From Phytohabitans houttuyneae (GTDB lineage Bacteria > Actinomycetota > Actinomycetes > Mycobacteriales > Micromonosporaceae): a stretch of DNA of 64,000 nt. Positions 39,084-47,364 of this stretch are shown in pieces. Position 1 is the first letter of the stretch. Each line of letters begins with the position of its first letter. The DNA is taken from the NCBI RefSeq assembly GCF_011764425.1, contig NZ_BLPF01000004.1:310001-374000 (forward strand). Direction: 5' to 3'. A program made the position numbers and the translations under genes. A model generated the notes under the pieces. That model searched no databases, was not told where the DNA came from, and worked only from the letters and a program-made list of their open reading frames with translations.

Positions 39084-40646
39084 TTAAGCCTTTGAGTTGG
39101 GTACGAGATGGTGTGGACCGACAAATCCAACATGGACACGGCCAGTAGGTCCGTCGGTGTCATCGTAGAAGTAGATGCGCGGAGCAAGTGCACCTCCTCC
39201 CTCGCTTACCTTTATGTGAGCCTCCATATAGGTGCGCGGGCCTAGTCCCACCGCCGGATCGATCTCGAAAATGCGCGACTCTGCGTGGCGACTGTTGCGT
39301 AGTGTCTCTGATTCAGTCATAGCTAGGCGCTTGCTGCTAGCTGGCCAGCTCAGTGGGTCGCCACGTTCGCACCACGACCAGAAGTTGCCGCTGGCACCAG
39401 TTTGCTTCGCCTGGACGTAGGAGGCGAGGGCTTGAAAGCCCCGCCAAGCGGAGTTGCCGAGCGCGAATGCGTTCGGGGCGGTGTCGATACCCTCTAGCTT
39501 TTGGACGGCGCTTGGAGCAACCGTTACCCATGTGGCGAGGTGTGTTCGTGCCGCCTCGACTGCCTCGGACACGTCTTGGACCGTTTCCGGACGCGCGGCT
39601 GTCTCGTCTGGCTGCTCTGGGGCTGCCGACACCCTCCAGAACATTTCAGCCAGGCCCTGTCCCTCAAGCGCCTGTCGTAGGCGATCGAGGTGTCCGTTTG
39701 CTCGGGCGAGCTCCCGCTGAGCCTCCGCGAGTTCCTCATAGGCGAGGTCGGTCTCGAATTGTAATTCTTCACGTATTTGTTCTAGTTCGCTTTGGTTTAC
39801 TGCGGTCCTGTCATCTCCTGTGAAGACCTGCAGTTCGGCGGGTACGCGCCGTCGGGTCGATAGCTGAGCGACCGCATAGACGATCCGGTCGACTGCGGCC
39901 TCTCCGCCGGCTCCGAGAAGCGCCGTTGCCTGCACGTACCGATGGCGCCAACCGTCCGCTGCTGTATCCAGGGGTGCAGGCACGTATGTCCGCACGGCCC
40001 CGTTCCATACAGCGAGAGGCCCGAGTTCTGCCTTAAAGGTCGCAGTTGCAGCCTCGTCTAGAACAACTACGGTTGCGATACCCCGAACGCGATGTGCAAT
40101 TCGCTGAGCCCGATCCAACCACTGTACGTCCGTGTCATGTGGTGGTGCAGCGACCACAATGAACGGCAGCGTGCGCTCGCTTGATCGAAGAACATCAACT
40201 AGCGCCTTGGCTTCGCCGTTGGCGACTCGGACGACATCTGTGACGATGTTGCTGACGCCGAGGGCCGGTGAACCGGGTAGCGTGAGCACACTGTCGACAA
40301 GGCGGGGACTTCCGACGACAACGCGTTGAGTCGGGTTGTCCGTCTCCATGTCGACATCAATCCAGACATGGACCGCAACGTCCGTAGCGAGGGCACGCAT
40401 CGTGACTGACCAGACCGCCGTCCCACGAGGCTCTCGTGAGCACGCTTCGACGCCGTATTCGGTGGCAGTCTCAAGGACCCGTACCGTGATCACCTTGTCC
40501 TGGACCACGGTCTCGCCCACGCCAAGCGACGTCACACTTGGGTTGTCCAGCGCCCATCGACTGAAGATCTCGCGCGCCAGCTCGACTACGGCACGCCGAT
40601 CGGGTTCGGTGGTGTCCTTCCATATCGCGCGATACAGCAGGCTCAT
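39084..40646 (-). CDS. Large uncharacterised protein with central coiled coil
   Basis: The ATG at 40646 has GGAG nine bases upstream and was preferred to the frame's first codon at 40739. The 520-aa protein starts MSLLYRAIWKDTTEPDRRA. It has an alpha/beta middle (LPFIVVAAPPHDTDVQWLD), a coiled coil near residues 285-335 (SELEQIREELQFETDLAYEE), and a C-terminal IYFYDD-type domain (RVHVGFVGPHHLVPNS). I recognise no catalytic motif. The organisation resembles large cytosolic proteins found as single defence-island genes, which is an inference only. Confidence 0.7.
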   Translation of the reverse strand: MSLLYRAIWKDTTEPDRRAVVELAREIFSRWALDNPSVTSLGVGETVVQDKVITVRVLETATEYGVEACSREPRGTAVWSVTMRALATDVAVHVWIDVDMETDNPTQRVVVGSPRLVDSVLTLPGSPALGVSNIVTDVVRVANGEAKALVDVLRSSERTLPFIVVAAPPHDTDVQWLDRAQRIAHRVRGIATVVVLDEAATATFKAELGPLAVWNGAVRTYVPAPLDTAADGWRHRYVQATALLGAGGEAAVDRIVYAVAQLSTRRRVPAELQVFTGDDRTAVNQSELEQIREELQFETDLAYEELAEAQRELARANGHLDRLRQALEGQGLAEMFWRVSAAPEQPDETAARPETVQDVSEAVEAARTHLATWVTVAPSAVQKLEGIDTAPNAFALGNSAWRGFQALASYVQAKQTGASGNFWSWCERGDPLSWPASSKRLAMTESETLRNSRHAESRIFEIDPAVGLGPRTYMEAHIKVSEGGGALAPRIYFYDDTDGPTGRVHVGFVGPHHLVPNSKA

Positions 40647-41377
40647 CGTCCGCTCCGAGTTCTGCGGCGCGACCAGACCGCGCGGGCGTAGCGCCGCGTA
40701 TGTGTGATCATCGCGGATGTAGAGGATACCTCCGTCCACCGGGTGCTTTCAGGCAGTGACCGATTTCCGACGACGCGCCGTCGTCTAAGCATGGGGGCCT
40801 GCAGGACTCGGACGCCGGCTACACCGTAAACGCCGTCGATGGACCAAGTGGACACCTATCCGGTTGCCGGACCTGTGGATCGAGATCAGTTGATGTGGCG
40901 GCACAATGCGGTGACGGCTGTGAATCAGCGGCCCATCAGCCGGATGTGGCAAGCCGAGCCGCCGCAGCTGGCGAGCCGGGATCGGGATAGCGCACGCCGA
41001 GCCAGCTCCTGGCGCACGTCGGCGTCGTCACGGAGCCTCTACTCGTCGGCGACGGGCCGTTCGTGGCGGAACTTGCCATCGGCGTACCGACGTCGGTCGC
41101 ACTGGATCGTGACGGCCAGGACCTGGACACTCCCCGGATCCGCCGTCCACCATATGAACGCTGCCGAATCGGGGCGACGGTGGCACGACCCGCAGTCGGT
41201 CGTGGCTTGCAATCGCGACTGCCCAGCCTGACCGCGGCCGGGGCGCAGTGTTCGCGTCTAGGCGACCCTCGAACGACGTAGCTTTGCCCTCCTGCAGAAG
41301 GTCGTGAAGCTCGAAGCGGGCGGCACCTACTACAGAGCCGTGGTCCACGTCACGCCCTGCCTTGCAGCCAATAGCTC
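40647..41377. other. 730 nt without a supported gene
   Basis: Frames on both strands are short, Arg/Ser-rich and mutually overlapping. The right part may include the damaged 5' end of the IS5-type transposase relic that follows. Confidence 0.4.
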
Positions 41378-42060
41378 ATGGTCGAGTGGCACACCTGCAG
41401 CGCAGGAATACCCAGCGCCGTGCGGCGCTGGCCTGGTGCGGTTAGCAAACATAAGAACAGTTATCGACCATTGAGCGCCTGGCAGGCTACCACGGCCCTG
41501 CGGGTGCGCCGTCGTCGGACAGGCCACCGCCGACTACGCCGGCCAGATATGCGGCAGGCCAAGCGGTCGGCGGTGCTGGTCGACGGGTTCCTGGCCCCGA
41601 CCGGCAACTGCACCGGTATACCGGACCTGTACTCCGGCAAACGCCACAGCAGCGGGATGAACGTCCAGGCCGTACCCAATTTGGCTGGCCGGCTGCTCGA
41701 CAGCGGACTACCGGTCCCCGGCGCCCGCCACGACAGCAAAGCCCTGGCCGAGTCCGGCACCGCCGACCGCTGGGCCAACCACCTGCGACCCGGCGGCCCC
41801 GGCATGCTCGCCGACCTGGGCTACCTAGGCACCGCCGCGATCACCGGCACCCGCAAACCACGCGGCGGCGAACTCGGCGACGTACGACGCGCCTGCAACC
41901 AAAGATCACAGCACCCGCGCCGCAGTCGAACGAGCAATCGCGCACCTGGTCAATGGAAGTCCTCGACGCCGGCTGGCGCGGACGCCTTACCGACTTCCCC
42001 GACGTCCTACTACGGCAGCCGCACTTCGTAATCTGATTGTCCCAATCCTCCAGCAGCGCA
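41378..42060 (+). pseudogene. IS5-type (DDE_Tnp_4) transposase relic
   Basis: The best-preserved part encodes AVLVDGFLAPTGNCTGIPDLYSGKRHSSGMNVQ (split over several hits), then SGLPVPGARHDSKAL, ADLGYLGT and RKPRGGEL, which are the core blocks of IS5-type DDE transposases. The frame then changes repeatedly: ERAIAHLV, DAGWRGRLTDFPDV and TTAAALRNL lie in different frames. The N-terminal third is unrecognisable. It is an inactive fragment. From 42061 to 42449 I see nothing more. Confidence 0.75.
42008..42026 (+). repeat. 19-nt inverted repeat paired with 45082-45100
   Basis: TACTACGGCAGCCGCACTT matches the reverse complement of 45082-45100 at 18 of 19 positions. The pair encloses the cysteine-rich gene and the IS701-type transposase. 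It could be the ends of a 3.1-kb element, but this left copy is also explained as coding sequence of the IS5-type relic, so the interpretation is open. Confidence 0.45.
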
Positions 42061-42449
42061 GTGAGTTCGCCCCATCGGCTGATGTCATGGTCAGCTTCGC
42101 CATGCTGCGAGTTTCTCGCACTGCACACAAGCAGTCCAGGTCTTGCCGCGGGTGCAGAGCATCGTTGCTGCTGGCCATAGCGATGGTCGCTGATCCGCGC
42201 CGGAGGCAGAACCGGGTGCGGCGGGTGCTCGCGCTGGCGCTGTACTAGGCCGCCCGCCGCACCGGTCGGACGGTCCGCGCGGGTTGCGTCAGGACATGCC
42301 GCTGTGGTGGCTGGGCGACGCTGCCGCTAGCAATAGCGGCCAGACGGGACAACAGTCCGCTCACTGTTTGTACACAGACAATGGGCCTGTGACACTTGAG
42401 CCAGAGACGAGCGTGCCGCTGCACTGTATCTCCAAACTCGTTCCTGCGA

Positions 42450-43082
42450 TCAGGTCGGGCCCATGTAGACGCAGTCATTAGGTCCAGCATGCGCCGGGTC
42501 CAAACACACTTGGTAAAAATAGTCGCAGTTACAGTAACAATAGTCGTACTGATAGGGGTCATGAGTGTCATAAGGATTGCCATGGCAGCCCCTAATGCAC
42601 TCGGCCCACGACCTCCGACACAGGGCCATGTGGAACGACGACCCGGTGGGGGTGCCTCGTGGAGGCCACAACTTCGGATCTGGGTCTGGGGGCTGCGCGA
42701 AGGGGAATCGCGTAGGTGGCGGGTCGAACCGACGCGTGGTAGTGGTCTGCAGTGACCGAGTGGCCGCGGGTCGTGCTGAACGACGGGCTGAGTCGCCCAG
42801 CTGCTGGAAGACATCGGCCAATGCGTTCTCAGCAAAGGAGACCTGTACGATCATCAGTCGTTTGCCGCAACAATGGTGAAACTCGTCCGTCGTTGTGACC
42901 GACTCGATAACCTGCTTGTCGATGGTCAATGAGTAAGCACAGAGGCATCCTACGTCCGGTACAAACGGCGTGACCTTGACGCGGCCTTCGTCCTCGGGAA
43001 CGGCCTCGATGGTGACGCGTAGTTCCTCGGCGCTACCTTGCCGCGCCAACACGTCGTCGACCGTGATCCGATCGCCTGACAT
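42450..43082 (-). CDS. Cysteine-rich protein of unknown function
   Basis: The ATG at 43082 follows AAGGAG. The 210-aa protein has two parts. Residues 1-98 form a compact acidic domain with CLC (46-48) and HHCC (69-72), a likely metal site. After a Pro/Thr/Arg-rich linker (100-150), the tail has eight more cysteines, including YCYCNCDYFYQVC (181-193). There is no signal peptide or membrane segment. The Cys-x-Cys-x-Cys run suggests metal or Fe-S binding, or a modified peptide tail. I do not recognise the family. It lies divergently from an IS701-type transposase. Confidence 0.6.
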   Translation of the reverse strand: MSGDRITVDDVLARQGSAEELRVTIEAVPEDEGRVKVTPFVPDVGCLCAYSLTIDKQVIESVTTTDEFHHCCGKRLMIVQVSFAENALADVFQQLGDSARRSARPAATRSLQTTTTRRFDPPPTRFPFAQPPDPDPKLWPPRGTPTGSSFHMALCRRSWAECIRGCHGNPYDTHDPYQYDYCYCNCDYFYQVCLDPAHAGPNDCVYMGPT

Positions 43083-43322
43083 TCGTGGCTCCTTGTCTAC
43101 CACGTCCACAGTGGCCATTCCACCTAAATCTCGACGTAGAAATCATACGCCCGTTCGTCGGCGAGCCCAAGGTGCGTGCCATGTGGGAGCCCACGCGATG
43201 ACCGTTGCGGGGTGTGCGGCACCAACGTAGAGCCGTGACGTTTGGGCTGGTGAGACGCCTGCTAGGTTGCGGATCAACCAGCCATATCCCGACGCCGTGA
43301 CCAGCGCTTTAAGGCAGGCACG

Positions 43323-43577
43323 TTGGAACCAAGTCTGGTTGTTTGTCCGCAACCAGAGTCACAACTCCTGGCCAGTATTACGAAGCCGATCTTGAGCCCA
43401 CCTACAAAATTTGACGGCGACGTGGCGTTCACCTCGACATGTCTCGCCGGCGGCGGGGCCACTGCTGAGGTGGCCTGCCGGCAGCCGGATGGCACCTGGC
43501 TTTGGATGATCGACCAGCCCAACGTTGTCGGATCGCGACTTGCCCCGATGCCAGCCCTATGGAATCCGCAAGGGTGA
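43323..43577 (+). pseudogene. Fragment of a SnoaL/NTF2-like protein
   Basis: The frame encodes PPTKFDGDVAFTSTCLAGGG, then ATAEVACRQPDGTWLWMIDQPN, which resembles the last two strands of SnoaL/DUF4440-type NTF2-like domains (GD-AYTT...R-PDG-W...IDQP). No N-terminal half is seen. It is probably a remnant cut by the neighbouring insertion sequence. The remaining parts of 43083-43679 show nothing else. Confidence 0.35.
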
Positions 43578-43679
43578 CCGCCTGCTCCACTTACCAGCTC
43601 GACATTTGCGTGCCGTAGGCACAGCCCCGTGCGCTCGGCGTGTCGGCTTGCGTGAGGGGCGGCCGTCCCATAGTTCTGC

Positions 43680-45071
43680 GTGATTGTGGATCAAACTGAA
43701 TACGAGACGGCCGCCGCGTGCATGGTAGCGGCCGGTGAGTTGACCCGGGAATACCAGGACGAGTTGTTGGGGCGTGTCGGGTGGGTGTTCGCCCGGCGAG
43801 AGCCGAGGTTGCAGGCGGGCAAGTATGTGCGTGCGCTGACTGCCGAGGTGCCGCGCAAGAACGGGTGGCAGATCGCGGAGTGGGCCGGTGATGCCACCCC
43901 GGACAAGACGCAGCGGCTGCTCAATCACGCGGTGTGGGACGAGAAGGCAGTGATGGGTGTGGTGGCCGGGTTCGTCGCCGAATATCTGGGCGCCGAGGCC
44001 GATCCCCTTGCGGTGGTGGTGCTGGACGAGTCCGGTCAGGAGAAGAAGGGCGAGTCCACCTGCGGCGTCAAACGCCAGTATGTCGGCTGCGCGGGCCGGG
44101 TCTCCAACGCGGTCAACATTGTGTACGCCACCCTCGCGACCGTCCGCGGGCATGCCCTGGCCGGGGCTCGGCCGTATCTGCCCCGCGAGTGGGCTGAGGA
44201 CCAGAGGCGGCGGGCGCGTGCCGGGGTGCCGGAGCGTGTGGTGTTCAAGACGAAACCGGCGCTGGCCGTGGACCTCCTGACCGACCTGCACACTGCCAGG
44301 CTGCTCCCGCCGTGGGCCACCGGCGACGAGGTCTACGGACGGGACAAAGACCTGCGCGACTTCTGCGAGCAGCACAGCATGGGCTACGTGTTCGGGGTGC
44401 CATGCTCATTCACCGTCACGCTGACCTCCGGCCGGCGGGTCCGCGCCGACCAAGCACTGAAACTGGTGCCACCCAAAGCATGGAACCGCGCCTCATGCGG
44501 TGCCGGGTCCAAAGGAGACCGAACCTACGGGTGGGCGTGGATCGCCACCTGCAGCGACCGCCACCACCTGCTCGTGCGCCGCAACCCGACCGACCCGACC
44601 GATGTGGCCTTCTTCTACGCCTACGCACCCGACGGGCGGCCCGCCACCCTGCCCGTCCTGGTCTCCGTCGCCGGGCGTAGATGGCCGGTTGAGGAAGACT
44701 TCCAGGTCGGCAAGGACCAGTTCGGCCTCGACCACAGCCAGGTCCGGCTCTACACCGCGCTGCTGCGCCACCTCGTCCTGGCCATGCTCGCCCTGGCCGC
44801 CTGCGCGGTAACAGCCGCCGCGATGCGCGTGCTCAGCAACACCGCGGCCGCCGCCCCGACCCACCCCGACGATGAGCCACCCGAAGACCCCGGCCTCATC
44901 CCGCTGACCGTCGCCGAGGTCAAACGCCTGGCCAACATGCTCACCCGAACCGGGCAGCGACCCGCACACCACCTGCGATGGTCGTGGTGGCGACGCCGCC
45001 ACCAAGCCCGCGCCCGCTGGTTCCACCACCGCAACCGGCTACGCCGCAGCCTTCAACCAGCACGAATGTAA
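43680..45071 (+). CDS. IS701-family transposase
   Basis: The 463-aa DDE transposase is of the IS701 type. VVVLDESGQEKKGE carries the first Asp, ATGDEVYGRDKDLRDFCEQ the second, and WPVEEDFQVGKDQFGLDHSQVR the Glu. It has an intact frame. The start is GTG 43680 with another GTG at 43686. The usual CAGGTCTCAAAGTGCGGCTG-like end follows the stop at about 45074. The left end is not obvious near the gene. Confidence 0.92.
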   Translation: MIVDQTEYETAAACMVAAGELTREYQDELLGRVGWVFARREPRLQAGKYVRALTAEVPRKNGWQIAEWAGDATPDKTQRLLNHAVWDEKAVMGVVAGFVAEYLGAEADPLAVVVLDESGQEKKGESTCGVKRQYVGCAGRVSNAVNIVYATLATVRGHALAGARPYLPREWAEDQRRRARAGVPERVVFKTKPALAVDLLTDLHTARLLPPWATGDEVYGRDKDLRDFCEQHSMGYVFGVPCSFTVTLTSGRRVRADQALKLVPPKAWNRASCGAGSKGDRTYGWAWIATCSDRHHLLVRRNPTDPTDVAFFYAYAPDGRPATLPVLVSVAGRRWPVEEDFQVGKDQFGLDHSQVRLYTALLRHLVLAMLALAACAVTAAAMRVLSNTAAAAPTHPDDEPPEDPGLIPLTVAEVKRLANMLTRTGQRPAHHLRWSWWRRRHQARARWFHHRNRLRRSLQPARM

Positions 45072-45168
45072 CCAGGTCTCAAAGTGCGGCTGCCGTACTA
45101 CGCACCGTCACCACACTCGAGATCAACCGAACCTGGGGATAACCGATTTGCTTCGTCCAATCTTTCCG

Positions 45169-46359
45169 CTACGCGTCCCCGATGAGCGTTGGAGGCGCCG
45201 CCAACCCGTGGATCACCGTGTTCGTGACGTAGGGCGAGCGGAATGTCGTCATTTCGCCGTCTCGCTTGCCAGGCACAGGCATCAGCCGACCTGACAACGG
45301 CTTTGCGAGCCGTACCGCGAGCGTACCGATGTCAGACAGCACACGAGCGAGGCTTCCCACAGAGACATCGCCGGCCAGCGGAAGAGCGTCCAACCCCGTG
45401 CCGCAGACCGCCGAGTAGTACAGCAGCTTGTCTATGTCGACGAGCCTCTGCGCCCAGCGCTGTCCGAGTATCGAATCCTCGAGCACTGCCAGCATCAGAC
45501 CGTTGTAACCGCGCGTCGGCAATCCGGTCGTCTGGATTCCTTCCGTCAGCGCGGCAGCCAAACTCAACGTGCCGGCCGAGCCGAAAAACTCGAGGCCGAA
45601 AGCCTCAAACGCGGCCGCCAGACTGTCGTGACCAAGTGGCGCCGGCGAGAGATCAATTCCGTCGAATCCGACGCCATGGTCGGCGCCGAACTTCGCCAAT
45701 GCCGTCACTACCGGACCCGCATGGGCGATGAGCGTGCGTCGCACCAGCTCCGGGACCTCAGCGATCGAGCACCCGGACGACAGAGCCGCTACGACCGCGC
45801 TTGCACTTTGCAACCCCACGGTGAGGCCGGTCGGTCCCACGCCGTGGCTCGCCGCTGGGAAGAACGGGCAACCGTGACTCATCATCGCGACGCCGGCGAA
45901 GCGGAAATTGCCGAAGCCCTCTTCTGACTCCTGGGAGAGCCTCCTCACAACCTCAGCAACCGCCACGCATCGATCGAAGTCGACGCCATGATTGCGGGTG
46001 GCCAGCTGGACGGATCCGGAAAACGCGGGGTGTTGAACGAGAGCATCGCCCAGCCATGCGATGTCCTCACATGATGAGGTCGCGCCGGCAATACCCAGTG
46101 AGCAGAATTCAAGTCCGGCGTCGCGGACGACATCGTGAAAATCACGCAAATACCGCGATCGCGCCTCATTGTGCCAGTCACGCAGGTCATGCAGGACCGG
46201 CCGAGTGCTGAGCCGTATTGTCTGGACAGTGAATCCCGCCATCTCAAGACTGTTCCGAGCCTGATCCAGTGTCCACTTGGCTTGTTCGACAACCGAGGCA
46301 TCGAGAGGGTGCCGGTCGGCCAAGCCCAGCGTTATTGTGCGGACTATATCTGAATTCAT
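45169..46359 (-). CDS. DUF711 family protein
   Basis: The 396-aa protein opens with IVRTITLGL and ends with PVPGKRDGEMTTFRSPYVTNTVIHGL, both hallmarks of the DUF711/UPF0210 family, which belongs to the glycyl-radical-like/PFL fold group without a known reaction. GVDLSPAP-type (FDGIDLSPAPLG) and CSIAEVPELVRR segments are conserved. It is the last gene of a seven-gene minus-strand operon; its ATG overlaps the upstream stop (ATGA). A role in a peptide-modifying or signalling system is inferred only from its neighbours. Confidence 0.8.
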   Translation of the reverse strand: MNSDIVRTITLGLADRHPLDASVVEQAKWTLDQARNSLEMAGFTVQTIRLSTRPVLHDLRDWHNEARSRYLRDFHDVVRDAGLEFCSLGIAGATSSCEDIAWLGDALVQHPAFSGSVQLATRNHGVDFDRCVAVAEVVRRLSQESEEGFGNFRFAGVAMMSHGCPFFPAASHGVGPTGLTVGLQSASAVVAALSSGCSIAEVPELVRRTLIAHAGPVVTALAKFGADHGVGFDGIDLSPAPLGHDSLAAAFEAFGLEFFGSAGTLSLAAALTEGIQTTGLPTRGYNGLMLAVLEDSILGQRWAQRLVDIDKLLYYSAVCGTGLDALPLAGDVSVGSLARVLSDIGTLAVRLAKPLSGRLMPVPGKRDGEMTTFRSPYVTNTVIHGLAAPPTLIGDA

Positions 46360-46946
46360 TCAGGCCATTCTCTGCTGATATTTTGGCGCAATGTACAGGC
46401 ACATGCGCCCGGCACAGCACGACAGAGACGGCTTGCCAGTTCCACCTCACCGACGAAAGAGTGGAGTTCGTTGCCAACGGATCCAATTTCCTGACTTCGG
46501 CTACGCAGTACCTTATCCGCTACCAGCGCGGTGAAGACGTAGGCTTTGAGAACGTCGAGGTTGCAAACTTCTGTCAAGGAATCCGTGCCAGGAGTGCAGA
46601 GGTAATGATATTCTCCTGCCCACCGAGACAGGTCGCCGTCCTGTGACACCAGGCGGTCGATGTGAAGGTCACATTCGCGCGGCACGCATGAAACCGTCGG
46701 ACCGCCGCGCCCCTCAGTCAAGATCGAGGCACAGGCCGCAAGACGGTAAACTTCGACAAGATTCTCTCGAACTTGCTGGCCATGCACGGGCTGAGCGGCC
46801 AACAGGCGCTTCGCCTTCAGGAGCAGAAGATACATGCGGTCGACGTCGACGGGTCGTCGCAGATCAAACGCCCTCAATCCGAGGAGTTCATCAAGAACGT
46901 TGTCGGCGACACGCAGATTCTGCAAGCAGTTGGCGGCCACAGCCAT
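46356..46946 (-). CDS. Uncharacterised helical protein
   Basis: The ATG at 46946 lies 10 nt after the ridA stop; the open frame continues upstream within ridA with poor composition. The 196-aa product is alpha-helical (VADNVLDELLGLRAF, VDRMYLLLLKAKRLLA) with several cysteines and a final ELASRLCRAVPGACACTL. I recognise no domain. It ends in an ATGA overlap with the DUF711 gene, so the two proteins are likely made together. Confidence 0.6.
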   Translation of the reverse strand: MAVAANCLQNLRVADNVLDELLGLRAFDLRRPVDVDRMYLLLLKAKRLLAAQPVHGQQVRENLVEVYRLAACASILTEGRGGPTVSCVPRECDLHIDRLVSQDGDLSRWAGEYHYLCTPGTDSLTEVCNLDVLKAYVFTALVADKVLRSRSQEIGSVGNELHSFVGEVELASRLCRAVPGACACTLRQNISREWPE

Positions 46947-46956
46947 GGCAGTGACA

Positions 46957-47340
46957 CTACACCCCGAGGACTGCGAGAGCGTCGAGCTCCACGAGCAGAT
47001 CGCCGGGCAACTGGACGCCAACCGTGGTCCGTGCAGGAAACGGCTCCCGGAAGAACTGCGTATAGACCTTGTTGACGGCCGCGAAGTCGGCAAGATCGGC
47101 TAGATAGATTCGCATCATGATCACGTCTTCGAACGACGCATCAGCCTCCGTCAGCACGGCCTGCATGTTCAGCAGCGCCCGTTCCGCCTGAGCGTCTGCA
47201 CCCCCCGGCACCATCTCCTCAGTCCGAGGATCAATCCCGACCTGGCCGGCGACGGCAAGAATCCTGCCGCGGCGCGCAGCGTGGGAATAGGGATTGACGG
47301 GAGGCGCGATCGTACGGCCGAAGGTCTCCAACGAGATCAA
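46957..47340 (-). CDS. RidA-family reactive intermediate deaminase
   Basis: RidA proteins hydrolyse reactive enamines and imines. The 127-aa length is canonical, and blocks AVAGQVGIDPRTEEMVPGG, ERALLNMQAVLTEADASFED, MRIYLAD and the active-site arginine in FPARTTVGVQLP are present. TTG 47340 is preferred because AAGGAAG precedes it at good distance. It sits 24 nt after the caspase gene. In this setting it may process an imine formed during peptide modification or cleavage, which is speculation from context. Confidence 0.9.
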   Translation of the reverse strand: MISLETFGRTIAPPVNPYSHAARRGRILAVAGQVGIDPRTEEMVPGGADAQAERALLNMQAVLTEADASFEDVIMMRIYLADLADFAAVNKVYTQFFREPFPARTTVGVQLPGDLLVELDALAVLGV

Positions 47341-47364
47341 CTTGGCTTCCTTCCAGGATTGCTA

